From NCBI GenBank assembly GCA_964016985.1, contig OZ024833.1, positions 58,789,463 through 58,853,462 on the forward strand: DNA of 64,000 nt, written 5' to 3'. Below, one piece after another: positions 34,001 through 49,000 of this stretch (its first letter is position 1; the number at the start of each line of letters is the position of its first letter). The notes under the pieces are model-generated. The model saw nothing but the letters and a program-made list of their open reading frames with translations, did not search any database and was not told the DNA's origin. The stretch is from Anodontia alba (Eukaryota; Mollusca; Bivalvia; Lucinida; Lucinidae). The position numbers were made by a program, and so were the translations under genes.

Positions 34001-37000
34001 TTCAGTGAAGTTGTTCAAACATGTGGATAGACGGACGATGGACGGATGGACGACAGACGAAGAGTGATCACAATACCTCATCCTGAGCCTTTGGCTCAGG
34101 TGAGCTAAAAATGCCACTGCTACTTGAAATACATTGCTTAGGCATATGGTTTGACCAAAAACTATATCAAAGACTTCAAACATCTGCCTAAAAAGAGAAG
34201 TCTGCAAAAATTTCCTGCCTGTGGCATCTAATCAGTCCTTCAGATATGTTGCAATATGCATCTTTGAACACCTATCAGGGTGGATGTAAGCTTCTGTTGG
34301 TCCGTAAATAATGATAGTATTCCTAGATTCCCTATTTTTTTTTTTCTGAAAAATGTTAGAATAGGCTGTGCTTTTCGATTTTTAGAAGATCTGTTCTGAA
34401 AATCATGACAAAGGAATTCTTTTTTTTTTTTTTTCATGACACTCCTGCATAATTACGGAGGTTTAACCCTTGCTATGCTGAATAAATTTAGATGCCATGC
34501 CATGCCCATTTTAACTTTCAACCTATGATATCAAGGTTGTTGATATAAATTCACACACTTATAGATAAATAGGGCTGAAGAAGCCAACTGATCTGGATCT
34601 ACAATGTTTGCAAAGGCAGGGCATATCGGGGTTCAGCAGGACCGAGGTTAACATGTCTTGGGTAATTACGATAGTCAACACAAGTTATCTTGAAGTCCAA
34701 GGGACTCTCTGAAATACTTCCAGATATTTGTACCTTGACATATCAGATTTCCAGAACTGAGGGGAAAAAAGAATGACATATCACAAATGAATATATAATT
34801 TGACACCTAAAGTTAGAGATCTATTAAAAATTGTGTGTAAAATAAAAGAAATTGGAGCAATCTTTTTCCACAATATTTTGTTACCTGTTGTTAGATTTCC
34901 ATATTAAAACCGGGACCAGACTTTCATTTCGATAACAGCAGTTATTTGAAATAAGGGAAGTCGAGATAATGAGAGACGACTATATTAACTGCAAAAATAC
35001 ATACTAAATTCCACACATCAAAACTAAACATTTTTTTCAGATCTACAGTGGACAAAGATTGTTTTGTACAAATTGCATGGTATGCCCTGACTGAGACTGC
35101 ATACATGCATAACCTCTTTTCAGCATGTGAAGTTTGCAGAGTGCCCACAGCTCCAGATAATGTACTTTTTTTTTCAACCAAAAAGAATTGATATTTTTCT
35201 TATTTCTCCATGAACATATGGTGTTTTACTCATCAGAAGCGCCTCGCCAAGGCGCTTCTTACGAGTACTCAACACGTATGTTTTCATGGAGAAATGAAAA
35301 AAATATTTACTTGATACCCTCAAGAGGTATGAATAATGCCTGCAGACAGGTATTGTTTTGGCCTGGCTTATATAATCTTAGGTATTACTGAAGCACAAAA
35401 CAATAACAATTTTCATTCCTCACCAGCTAAGTTCTTATTAGATCCTGACTGACCATGTGATTGACCATGTGACTGAGTGGATGACACAGAAGCTTGGGGT
35501 GTGGCCACTGCATGCTCTCCAGCAACTGGTTGGTTTGAACCATGAGGCAGGGAACCAACAGCCTTCCTTCCCATCACCCAGTAGGTCGTCATTTCACCTT
35601 TGCCCTTGACCTTCACAGTTCCCCGACACTTGAATTCATACATTTCATTCAAGGCATTGTAGATATCTGTGGTTGTCTGGAAAATATTACATACAACATT
35701 GATTGCGCCATATCAATCTTAACCCTTGTCCTGCTGAACCCGGATATACCCTGCCTTTGCAAACAGTGTAGATCCAGATCAGCTGGCTTCTGAAGAAGCC
35801 AACTGATCTGGATCTGCACTGTTTGCCATTAAGTATGTGAACTTATTCCAACAATCTGGATTAAGCAACCTGATTGGCTGTCAGTTAGAGGTAGGCATGG
35901 CTTCTTAATTCATTCAGCAGGACAAGGATTAAGGGAAACTGATACATTTTCAAGGGAGACAACTGTCAAAACTGTTTTTACTCCCTTCTGAAAAGAAGTC
36001 TACTTTAAAAGGAACAAATCTGCTCCCAGTTAGAGTTTAGATAGCACTGGCAACTTCTATAATTAAATGGCACCTTGTTATAGTTAGGAGGAAGTCAATA
36101 ACTAATGGCAAGCTAACAAAAGAAGAAATGCCTTTAGAAAACCTTAAGGAACATAACATGTTTTTTTTTTATTTTCTTATTTATTTATTTTTTTTATTTT
36201 TTTTTTTTTTTTGTGCAACAATGTTACATGCTGAGATCCAATTCATTGTAACCATTGCTTAAATATAGACAACTACATGGTCTTTATAGCCAGACCTTGA
36301 CTCTTTAGCAGGAGATCAGAGTTACCAATTTTGCCATGAAATATTAGAACACACCTGTATGTAATTTGGTTTCCCAGTGCTCTCCATTCTGCTAGCAACA
36401 TTCACTGTGTTACCCCAGATATCGTACTGTGGTTTCCTGGCACCGATCACACCTGCAACAACCGGCCCAACATTCACACCTGTGGAAGGATAAATTGATT
36501 TTTTTTCAGTAAAATGCTGAAAACTGTGAAATAGTCTATGCTCTAAGAAATCAAAGCCATCCTTTTTTTCATATTGCAACTACAATGAGAATTAGCTTAG
36601 CCAATGTTTGTCAAAGCAACAAGAATCAATTTCCAAGTAAAACCTTACAGCGCTAAGCAAAATTGTAGCAGACATCATTACACATTTTTTAATTATTTTT
36701 TACTCGAGTCATCTTGCTAGATTCCATGTCTTAGCAATGGGTGCATGACACAAAGTATGTTATTTTTCTACAATAAAATTCCGTTCTGTTCAAAGCTGTA
36801 AGGCTCTGAAAATTAAACTACCGTAAATGTCCTAAAATTTTTAACACTTTATTACATAAATTTTTGGCTTAAATTTTGTTTTTTATGCATTTGTCTCTTA
36901 AAATGCTTTGTGGAATGGCAAACAGTGAAGACCCTGATCAGACTGCTCCTATAGGAGCAGTCTGATCTGGGTCTGCATTGTTTGCATATGGCATCTGTCA

Positions 37001-40000
37001 GAGACTTAGGGGTGTTCGAAATTTATGGACATTTACCCTACATGTAACAGGTAGTCAGTTTCACTGCATATCATATTGCAATAATGCAAACATGTGAAAA
37101 ATATATGCATTTCATGAAACAAAAGAGACCAAGTCATTTTTAATAGCAGTCACACAACTGACATTTACCAAGCATTCATGTCTCCCATCAGACCAGATAA
37201 ACCTCAACATCGCAAACACTGGCTTTGGGAAAAGCGATCAACTTTCATTTTTGAAACTTGTTTGATTTAGTGAAAAATGATAAATATCAGACACAAACTA
37301 CACATCATTGCACATTTTAAAGGAATTAAGAACAGGCAGAAGTAATGTTGCAAAAAACGGGTTCTGTAAAAATTCTACCATGATATGATATGTCTTCTGT
37401 TTGAATTGCGGTTTATCAGTATATCGGTAAACCGTTTCACTTCTGCTAACATCTGCCATTCATAATCTTGTTCAAATTTAAGTTTGCAATTCATAAACTT
37501 TACAGACATCTGTCAGTTGTATTATATCTTTCGAACCATGTTTAAACTTACCAATCTTTAGCATGAAGTTGTTGTAAGAATTCTCATTGATATTTCTGAG
37601 TTTCTCTTGCATCGCAAAAATAAACTCAACAAGGATGGACAGATGTTTCGCCACAGATGCAGGGTTATCCTGGAAATTTCAAGAAATATTTTAATTATTG
37701 TATTTACCCTGAATATTTGGACAGATATACCATACGAAACAATGTAGACCCTGATCAAACTGCTCCTTTAGGAGCAGTTTGATCAGGGTCTACACTGTTC
37801 GCTATTCAATCAAAGCTATATACACCTAGTAACAGTGTTTTCAGAGAAAACAGATGTCCCCCAACCCTGAATTTTCAGTTTTTCTACTGCTGTGACCTTG
37901 AAAATTAGGTCAGGCTACCCAAATCTAACCAGTTTTTTGTTATATTATATATCCAAGAAAGTTTGGCAAGAATCTACCACTGGTTGGCAAAACATTGTGC
38001 AGACAAGAAAGTGTCATGCTGAGGTCAAAACCAACCCCAACAGAATCTGCACTAAAATCAATATGTCCCCCTCCCCGTAGGTTGGGGACATAATATTGCT
38101 CATGAAAGAACTCAATAAAACCAAGCCTGCTATTTTCATTTGTTTTGTGTGTTCCTTACTGCCAAAAATCCATCATCCCAGAACACAATAAATTTCGAAC
38201 ACCTACATGTCTGACAAAATGGCGCATGCAAACAGTGCAGACCCAGATCAGGCGGCTCCTAAGGAGCCGTCTGATCAGGGTCTTCACTGTTTGCCATTCC
38301 ACTAAGCATTTTAAGAGACAGCTGCATAAAAAGCCAATTTTTGGAATAAAGTGTTCAAAATTTTAGGACATTTACCATAAATTTGCAATGTGGAACTCCA
38401 TCAGAATTAACCCATTGTAGTCGCGAGACCTGTAAGAGGGTAACTGGCAAACAGTGCAGGCCCAGATCAGACGCCTGGAATGTGGCGTCTGATCAGGGTC
38501 TGCACCGTTTGCAAATAGTTTAGCCATTTTTTTTTAGGAATATGTAAATTTCATAGTCAGCTGTACCTAAAATTGAAATTGGACTCTTCCAATATATAGT
38601 ATGGGAAAGTCTATTCAGTCTACAATGGGTTAAGAGTGAAGTTTCCTTGCGAATAAAAGTGGTTTAAGCTCCGCACCCCCTACCCCACCCAAAGTAGTTT
38701 TCCTACTGACATGGTGGTTGCTCTGTTGCAGTTCTTCATTTGTGCATCTGTAGTTTCATATGTGGTGTTTGTTTTGTCATTATTTTTTGATGTTATTGCT
38801 CAAATGTATGTTGTGCTTGTATCGGAATTATAAAATTGTAATGATACTTATTATAGACTATAATTATGATTGTACAGCATGTATAATGGTCCATGATTGT
38901 TGAATAAATATCTTATCTTACTGTTAACATATATCGTCATAAAGGAGCACATAAATATAACGTCATAGTGTGCGCCCAACAAGGACTCGGACTGGTCAGA
39001 GTCTTCGATGTCCACATTGGGAGGTTTTGTATCATTGGCTGTCTTAAATGTGCTCAATGCAGATTCTGATTAAACTGCAGGAATGCGCAGGCTGATCCTA
39101 GTCTTCATGGGGAGTGCACGTCGAGGGTAAGTTTGCAGATTTTTCTGCTCAAATGTATGTTTGTTTGTTTTTTTTGTTTATTTTGTTGTTTTTTGTTTGG
39201 TCAGTCATAAAATCATAAGGATAACATTTGTACCATGTGATTGTATGCCCTGTATAGTGGTCCATGATTGGTGAATAAATATCTTATCTTATTTGTTTCT
39301 AATCTCTCCTTCTTCTGGTACCTCCGGAAGGCTGTGCTTTGTGATTGTGGCATTTCCTGGGTATCTTCACTTATATTTTTGCAATACAACTTGTTTGTGA
39401 TTAAACTCTTTCAGTATAACCCTTCTCCTGCTGAATCCGGATATACCCTGCCTTTGCAAACAGTGTAGATCCAGATCAGTTGGTTTCTGAAGAAGCCAAC
39501 TGACCTGGATCTGCACTGTTTGCCATTAAGTATGAATTATAACAATAACCCTGATCAAGTAATCTGATTGGCTGAAAATTGGAAGTGGGTGTGGCATCTT
39601 AATTTATTCAGCAGGACATGGATTAAACTGGAACTGTTTGTTTGTTTCTTTGTGTTGAAGTTTTATGGCTCAGTCAGTCCAATAGGGTCATGTTGAGTGC
39701 AGTCAGTTTACCTAACCACACTTTCACTGGGCAGGCTTAGTCCTCCAAGCGGTTTACCTGTATTGTGCACTTTCTTTTGCTAGAAACTGACAACTGCATT
39801 CTTGAATCAGTGGAAGGGAGAGAATGACCAAAGAAAATATTTCCCGATCAATCTCCTCAAAAGAGTGCTGCGGACCCTGCATGTGTCAAACCTGCCACCT
39901 CCTGATTGCTCACCAGTCTGATGTGCATCCAACTGAGCCACGAAGGGGGGGCTGGAAGTGTTTATTCCACAAATAAGTTGTATTACAAAGCCTCAAACAC

Positions 40001-43000
40001 AGTAGTGAGGGCATCAAACCATTGATACATATGAATGCAAGTAAAACATCCTATCAGCTATATTTTCTTGTGCCTGGCTTGTTTAAATTGTGGTTAACCC
40101 TTGTAATGCTGAATAAATTAAGATGCCACGCCCATTTCTAATTGTCAGCCAATCGGATTCCTTGATCCAGATTATTGATATAAATTCACATACTGAATGA
40201 CAAACAGTGCAGATCCAGATACATTGGCTTCTTCAGAAGCCAAATGATCTGGATCTACACTGTTACAGTTTGCTAAGACAGGGCATGTCGTGTTTAGTAA
40301 GAGAAGGATTAAAAGGTAAAATTTAATTAACAACATGTCAACAGAAAGAGTGAAAAGAAAGGCAAAAAGAAACATCTAAAAACAGCCCTTCATCCAGAGC
40401 TGGTAAACTGGCTCCAGTCTCCAGTGAGTAAATATTTTTTCTTAAAATCTGTTTAATAATCCACTAAAATAAAACCAAAGTAATATCATGACTATAAAGG
40501 CTGGTCACTAGTGACCAGCTTTTATAGTTGTGATATTTTTTTGTTTTTATTTTAGTGGATTATTAGAGAAATATTTAGTCACTGGAGACTGGAGCTAGTC
40601 TACCAGAGCTGCTGCAAGCATAACAAACCCTTGTTCTACCTAGCAGATCAACTTACCGCTTGTATCTTGTACTCTGGCATGAGACCAATGGCTCCCATGT
40701 ATGTACTTCCTATGGTTTTTATCTTGTCCACAGCCCGGAATCTAGGCTCATTTAACAGCTGAAATACAAATTTAACACTGCATGATGAGTAGAAATTTCA
40801 GCAGACAACATTTTGAAATATTTTCTTATTTTCTCTAGAAAACAGGATCTGATATTTAACCCTTGTCATGCTAATCCCGGATATACCCTGCCTTTGCAAA
40901 CAGTGTAGATCCAGATCAGTTAAGCCAACTGATCTGGATCTGCACTGTTTGCCATTAGACAGTGAATTTGTATCAACAACCTGGATCAAGTAACCTGATT
41001 AGCTGAAAATTAGAAGTGGGCGTGGCATCTTAATTCACTCAGCATGACAAGGGTTAATGCAAATTGTCTCCTTAAGTGACACTTTGCATGAAGACGCAGA
41101 TTCTATTTTCTAGGAAAAAATAAGAAGAATATCATCAGTTTGTGTCATCTACTGAATTACCGTACTTTTCATATTTGCCCCCTCACCCCTCCCCACGAAA
41201 TCCCCTCTGAACCCACCCCTGAACCCTGAAGGGACTCCATGTATACTGTTTTTAATTGCCACCATATTTATCACATAATAATTAGAGGATCTTACATGAG
41301 TGGTCATTTCATATGAAATTTATTGAATGAGTCTTAGGCGAGTTTATAAATTTCATATGAAATGACCAAGACTGTAAGATTTTGTATATCATATGACTTT
41401 TAAACAGTATTTTATTACAATTTTTTTTTTTAAATCACTTTATTTGCCAAGGAAAATGATGTTTTGGCCATCAAGTGGCTTTTCTCAAGAAGACCATTTG
41501 AGCCACCGAGTTGGTCCATTTTTTCAACCGAAGACATAACATTGTCACAGATGGTGTGATGATGTTATGCGCCATAACCAAGTGTTATGTAGACATATCA
41601 TTTTTATGACATGATGTTATCTACTGAATAAAAGTGCCATCATGTGTTAATGATACATTAACCCTTAAAGTGCCAAGCAAAATTTTTAGGAAAGGACATT
41701 TATTTTTATTTTTTTAATTTTTCAAAGAAAACCAGTCTTGATATTTCATGTGAATAGTCTGCCAAGCAGACGATTCACATGAAATATCAAGATTTGTTTT
41801 CTTTGAAAAATTAAAAAAAATATTTCAAAATGTTGCTGCAGTTGTGATTGGTGCTTTAAAGTTAACATATTTGATTTTTTTTAGAAACCAATGAATAGAA
41901 TAGAATAATGGTTATTATGACAAAATGTTTTGCATTAAAAAGATAACAAAATTTGCAAATTTACCTCTTCTGGGTAAAGTGCCAGCTAAATTTTGTGCTT
42001 TGTATAATTATGCCAGCATTTTCCAATAAACCACTGATGAAACGATAACTAATTAATGTAATTTACTTCTGTAAATTTCGTTACTTCAAATTAATTACTG
42101 AAGAAACTAATTAACGTAATTTATTTTCGTAAATTTCGTTATTCCAAATTAATTACTAACAAAAATTAGAAACATGCCTCTAGTGGTTGAAGAAAAATAT
42201 TCATAAATTTTGTTATTACAAATTAATTGATAATTAATGAAGGAAAATTTCTCCTAAAGCACAAAGTGATAAAGATTCCTGATGTTAATATGCAAATCAA
42301 ATCCAACAATATTACCATTCTTATTTGATTTCTGACATCTACATTTTTTTACTTTTGCAATAACGTCAGCCATTTTTCATGCAGATTTTAATGAAGACAC
42401 CATTCTAAATAATTATGTGAGGACATTCTTATAAATTACAGTAAAATTAATTTGCTTTGTTTCTAAAACAGAAGACTAGCAAATGCTTTATTGCTTGTTT
42501 CAGAAAGATTTTCCACTAATTCATCATAGAAACAAAATAAAATACTGACTAAATGAGATTAAAGCTTTGCCTTCAGATTATTTGGTGCATAGTGAAACAT
42601 ATTATTACTGCACTGATGCTAAATTATGACCTTTAACCCTAGTCCTGCTGAACCCGGATATGTCCTGCCTTTGCAAACAGTGTAGGTCCAGATCAGTTGC
42701 CTTCTTTAGAAGCCAACTGATCTGGATCTACACTGTTTGTTATGAAGTATGTGAATTTATATCAACAATCTGGATCAAGTAATTGGATTGGCTGAAAATT
42801 AGAAATGGGCGTGGCATCTTAATTTATTCAGCATGACAAGTGTTAAAGTACAAATCACAGCTGCAGTTAATAACATTTTGATTTTGATTTTTTGTTGGTA
42901 TTTTTTTAGAATAAATAAGACTTAACATTTCATGTGAATTATCTGCCTAGCAGACAATTCACAGGAAATATCAAGTCTTATTTCCTCTGAAAAACAATAA

Positions 43001-46000
43001 AAACTAGACATCACGAAAACATGCCTATATAATTTTGACCCCCTTCAACCCCTCTTTTATATAGTAAAACTGGGGTTTACAGGTGTATGCATTATTTTTC
43101 TTATTTCTGCTCAAAAACATAGATTGTGGGTACTCGTTAGAACTGCCTCGGCAAGGCAGTTCTAATAAGTACCCACAATCTATGTTTTGAGCAGAAATAT
43201 GAAAAATATCAGGGCCCAGTTGTTCAAAGCTAACGATGTCGTTAGTTAAGATTCGTTAAAATTTACATCGAGTGATACGCAAATATGTTGAAATTTTTTG
43301 CAGAAAAATGTGAGTAGCTTTTGCAAGATTCGTTAAAATTTACATCGAGTGATATGCAAATATGTTGAAATTTTTTGCAGAAAAATGTGAGTAGCTTTTG
43401 CAGTGCAAAAGCTACTCACATTTTTTCATCAAAAAATATCAGAATATTGTATATTGAATGCGCTAAAATAGTTAACGAAATGACCCTTAACGAGCTCGTT
43501 AAGCTAACGACGCTTTGAACAACTGGGCCCAGATTTTTTATATGAAAATTTTCCTGCTTTTTTGGTTGTAAAGTTTTCAATATATTTGAATAGGTGTGTT
43601 TTCGTAATGAATGTGTGTTAGTCTTTTTGTAAAACACTATGCCCCCAATAGATGGAAGAATGACCCAAAAGAAATATGCCTCTCCAACTTCTTGGAAATT
43701 GGGGAAAAATAAATTTTAGAATGTCATCTGCTACAATTCTGTTTAATGCATTAAGAGTTAAAGAGAAATTAAGATTCGACATTTCATGTGAACTGTCTGC
43801 TAGGAAGATGATTTGCAGGAAGTGTCAAATCTTATTTTCTCTGAAAAAAAAAAACAACAACAATAAAACAAAAATTTAGAATGTCATCTACTACAATTTT
43901 GCTTAGAGCTATAAGATTTAAACAAGATGAGCTGACTATCAAGTGACATATCACAACAGCAGTAGCAGAATCACAAGCAGTATAGACAATCAGGCTGCAC
44001 CTCAGGATCAGGCTGGTTTGAGTCTAAACTTGTTGCCCAGATATTTCTGCTATTTAGGATCTGTCTGACCTGGTTCTACTCTTGTTGTCCAGACATTTTG
44101 CCTGTAGCTATGATAAATTCTATCTTCAATATTAAGACCATCCCACTAATAAGACCACTTTTAGGCAGTCTCAAAGGTGGTCTTCACCCATTGTAGACTG
44201 AATAGACTTCCCCACAATATATATTTGAATAGTCCAATTTCACTTTTAGGTAGATGAGGTTATGAAATTTAGATATTCCTAGACAAAAATGGCTGAAGTA
44301 TTTGCAAACAGTGAAGACCCTGATCAGATGCCACTGTTTGCCAATTAACCTTTTACAATTGGTTAATAAAGGAACTTTACAGTAGATTTAAAAGCTCGCT
44401 GCCTAATGTGTAGGACTGATTTTTTCCCCAATGTTCACAGCAGAAAACATTCCCCCTACACCCTCTACCACCCCCCCCCCCCCCCCCGCACCCCAAAAAA
44501 AAAAAAAAAAAAAAAAAAAAAACAGCCTCAGAACACTAACTTTTCATGTTCAAAATGTTGCATGGGAGACAAACATTTATTAGAGAATGGGCATTTATTA
44601 TAGTGTTGACCCAAACTGTAAACAATAAAGGCTTTACTCAAGACTATGATAAAAATCCTAAAATTTTGAACACTTTATTCCCTGCTTTTCTTACCTGAAT
44701 TTTTATTTTTTTAATGCATTTGTTTCACAAAAAAATGGAAGAATGGTAAACAGTGTAGACACTGATCAGATTGCTCATTAGAAGCAGTCTGATCTGGATC
44801 TACACTGTTTGCATATGTGTTTTGCCATCAAAGTTTGTTTATGGAATTTTAACACAATTACCATAAAATGATGTGGAAGCAAATCTGGGTTAATGCATGT
44901 GCCCGAAAATCCGAATATTTTCTGATATAGAACACTTACTGTATTTGACACTGTGTCCTTGAATTTTTTTTTTCAAAATTACTGGGAAAACTTGTGGTAA
45001 AATATGTATCTAACCACTGAGGGCACACTTTAATAAAAAGATCAGCAACGGACTTATTTGATGACATTTATGCATTTTGTTTTTCTTCTGATTTTCTTTA
45101 TAAAAGCATATGTTGTGGATACTCATTTGAATTGCATCAACAAGTTGATGCAATTCAAATGGGTACCCACAACATATGCTTTTATAAAAAAGTAGACAAA
45201 AAAGTACACTGGCTGTAGTCTGAAGACTATGGAATTGCTTGACTGTGCACTTATAGGGGTATGTGCCATAATTAGGTTGAATACGGTATTCTGATTCTAC
45301 TTACTTCATCAAAGTCGGCAATAATTTCATTGAGCACACGGAGACACTCCATTCCCTGATTATTGGCATCTAGTTCCATGTAAAACTCTGAGAAATTTGG
45401 TATTGAAGCAAAAAATACTCCGATTTTGCTGTAATGTTGGCTGTACAACTCCTGCAAGAAAAATACAGACAACCGTCTTTACACCGACACTCGATACAAT
45501 GACAAACTCCGTTATATGACAATTTGACTGTCACCAAACCTTCACTTAAGAGGTAACAATCAGTCACACAGTATGCAAAAATATTGTGTTTAATACTTCA
45601 AAGAAACATATGTATTGGATATAGGTTAGAATTGCCTCAGTGAGGCAATTCTAACAAATATCCAAGACATATGTTCTATGAGGAAATAAGAACAAATCAA
45701 GACCTTTCTTACATATCAATCTGCTCATTAAGTATTCTGTACAGCAGCAAATTCATTTTAATAGCAACGTTTTGGGGAACAAATGCTGTCGTTGTAACGA
45801 GGGTTCACTGTACAATTTATAATACCATAATTACATTACACTTTTGACATCACAAGATATTTTTGGCATTTTATTCTAAATACAAAAAATTATTTGTGAC
45901 TAAGAAGTTCTGATCAAGAACTATCTGTCCTTTCTGTTTCTGTGCAAATATTTACCCTGAAAATAAATTTATGGCCAACTAGAGCTGTCAGAGGATCTGA

Positions 46001-49000
46001 CTATAGCCCCACTACAGTGCCATCAGAGGAGAAAGGCAGAAATGTGTTGAAAAATTTTGATGATTAAAAACTGGAGAGAAAGATTGGATGAATAAGCAGC
46101 AGCTACCAAGGGACATAACTCCAACAGTTATGGACTCTTGACCCTTATTTTGGTATACATGATACATCCAGTAATTGTCCATGTTTATTAGCTTTCTGGC
46201 TTTCTTAGGTTCTGAGAAATCTGTTATGAAAATTTTCAAGAATGGCAAAATTTGAAAACCTTCCAAGGGAAATAAGTCAATGAGTTATGGGCCCTTGGCC
46301 ACCGTTCTGCCATTACACCTTCCTTAGGTTAGAGACCAAGTGTGGTATAAGTTTCATCAGAGTAGGACCACAAACATAAAAGTTATTGAGGAAAATGCAT
46401 TTTAATTTTTTGAAAACCTACCAAGGGACATAACTCCAAGAGTTACGGCCCTTGGCCCCTATTCCAGTACTCCTGATACATCCATTCATGTCCATGTTTA
46501 TATGAACTTTCAGCTTTCTAGCTTTCATAGTTCCTGAGAAATCTGTTACAAAATTTTTCAAGAATGGCAAAAGAAAAATTTTCAAGGGACATAACTCCAA
46601 GAGTTATGGGCCCTTGGCCACCATTCTGCCACTACACCTTCCTTACCTTAGAGACCAAGTGTGGTATAAGGTTCATTAAAGTAGGTCCACAAAATGCATT
46701 TCAAATTTTGAAAACCTATCAAGGGACATAACTCCAAGACTTATGGGCTCTTGGCCACTATTCTGCAATGTCACCTTACTTATCTCAGAGACCAAGTGTA
46801 GGATAAGGTTCATTGAAGTAGGACCACAAGCATAAAAGTTACTAAGCAAAATGCATTTTAATTTTGCAGTCATGGAGTCACGGAATCACAGAGTCACTGA
46901 ATCAGGGAATCGTGGAAGGACATGACAAATCCAGTATAGCCCACTTTTTCAAAGCAGGGCTATAATAAAAACTGGTCTGATATATGCAATTTCTGTAGTA
47001 AACTGATTTTTTTGGAAAACTTCTATAAGAAAATATTTTTCCCTTTTCTCAAATGATTTTCAATTATTGATGTTTCATCACAATATGGTAAAAGTTTCAG
47101 AATTTCTGAGAAAGTGAAATTTGTTGAAAAGCTGCTTCAATTCTACCTTCCCTACTGATTTTTGCTCAACTTGCAGCCATTATTACTAATGGGAAAAAAT
47201 AAAAAATATTTTATTGTTTTGTTTTTTTTTAATCAAAGAAAAGAATAAGAATGTTGGTTCATAGGTACTTACATGTATGACAAAAGGTTTTTAATCAAAT
47301 CATGAAAAACTTTGCAAATCTACTTCAATCATGACAAAACTTTGCAAATTTACTTAAATCATGACAAAACTTTGCAAATTTACTTGAATCATGACAAAAC
47401 TTTGCAAATTTACTTAAATCATAACAAAACTTTGCAAATTTACTTCTATGTAAAGTGTCAGGTGAAAAACAATTTCTGAAAGATGTTAAAAATAAATATT
47501 CAGACACATAAGACATGTACATAAAAAGCTCTTTTTCCTATCAAAAAAAGTTTTGATGTTTTATCTGTTTCTCCAAAAAAACATTTGTTGTGGCACTTCT
47601 AATGAGTAACCAGAATGTATGATTTCAAGGAGAAATAACAGTCGACTCGTTATCTCCAAGTCCAAGGGACTCTCTAAAATACTTCGAGATACCTCGACAT
47701 ATCAGGTTTGCAGAATTGAGGTAAAAATAAATCGAACATTCACATTTCACAAATGAATATGTAATTTGACTCCTGAAGTTAGAGCTATACTGAAAATATT
47801 GTGGGAAAGAGGAGAAATTGCTCCTTAGGAGCAATTTCTCTTTTCCACAATATTTTGGTACCGGTTGTTAGATTCCCATGTTAAAACAGACTTTCACTTT
47901 GAGATAAGTGGTTATTCGAGATAAGCAAAGTCAAGGTAGCAAGAGTCAACTATACTTTATAGACACACTGACTGGGCACAACTTATTACTTAATATTTAC
48001 CATGTGACTCTTATTCTGGTTGTCTATGAAGTGAGCAGCAACGTGAGCGGGCAAGAGGTTACACAGGATCTGTTTGTTATTGGTCTGTAATGCTGTCATC
48101 TCAATTTTCTCCTCTGTTGCCTGTAAGCAGAGTAGAGCATAATAAAACAGCTGGCTTCAAGCATAATTTAATGCTTAGCACTCTAGGTAAAATTTTCAGC
48201 AAACATTTTGAAATATTTTTCTCATTCTTCCCAGAAAACAGAATTTGACATTTCATGCAAATTGTCTCAAGAGATGTTCCCAAACTGTGAATTTTCAGCT
48301 TTTCTACTGCTGAGACCTTGTAAAATTAGGTTAAGGTCACTAAAATCTAATCAGTTCTTTTTTATGTCCCAATCATACATCCATGAAAATTTGGTTAGAA
48401 TCCAACCACTGATTCACAAGATACACTACAACCTCCTTATAACATGGTTTTGCATATAACACAGTCAAAGATGGATCCCAAAAATGTATATATATTGAAA
48501 AAATGACCATTTATGGTCATTTTTCAATATAAACTATACATTTTTGTTTGGATATAACACGGTTGTTTAACTAACACAGTTTATGCTATGGAGCCCAACT
48601 TACAGATCAGTGGATACTGATTGATTGATTGAGTTGGGGTTTAATGACACGTCAACCCTTGTGTGTCATTTTGTGTCGTCTCCCAGAGTAAGGGAGCAGA
48701 GCAATAGAAGAGATAGTAGAGGAGATGAAAGAGAAGGACAGGGGAGAAAGGAAAATGAATGAAAGTGAAGAAACAAAAGAAATAAAAACATTCCCCCTCT
48801 ACCTTTACCTGCTGCAAGGATAGCAGGCCTTGCCAAACTGTAAGCCAATATCAGTTGGACACCCAGGTGAAGTAAGAATGGATACTGGGCCCGAGGTTAT
48901 AAAACTTTTTCATGCTCAACTCAGCTGAGCATGAAATTTGGCCTGCTAATAAATCTCAAATTACTAACAACCACAATTTATTTTTGCAAAATACGTAGCT

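Noticed and set aside
47297..47446. CRISPR-like array (30-bp repeats)
   Set aside because: The repeats are directly adjacent with no spacers and lie in a eukaryotic intron; this is a simple tandem repeat.
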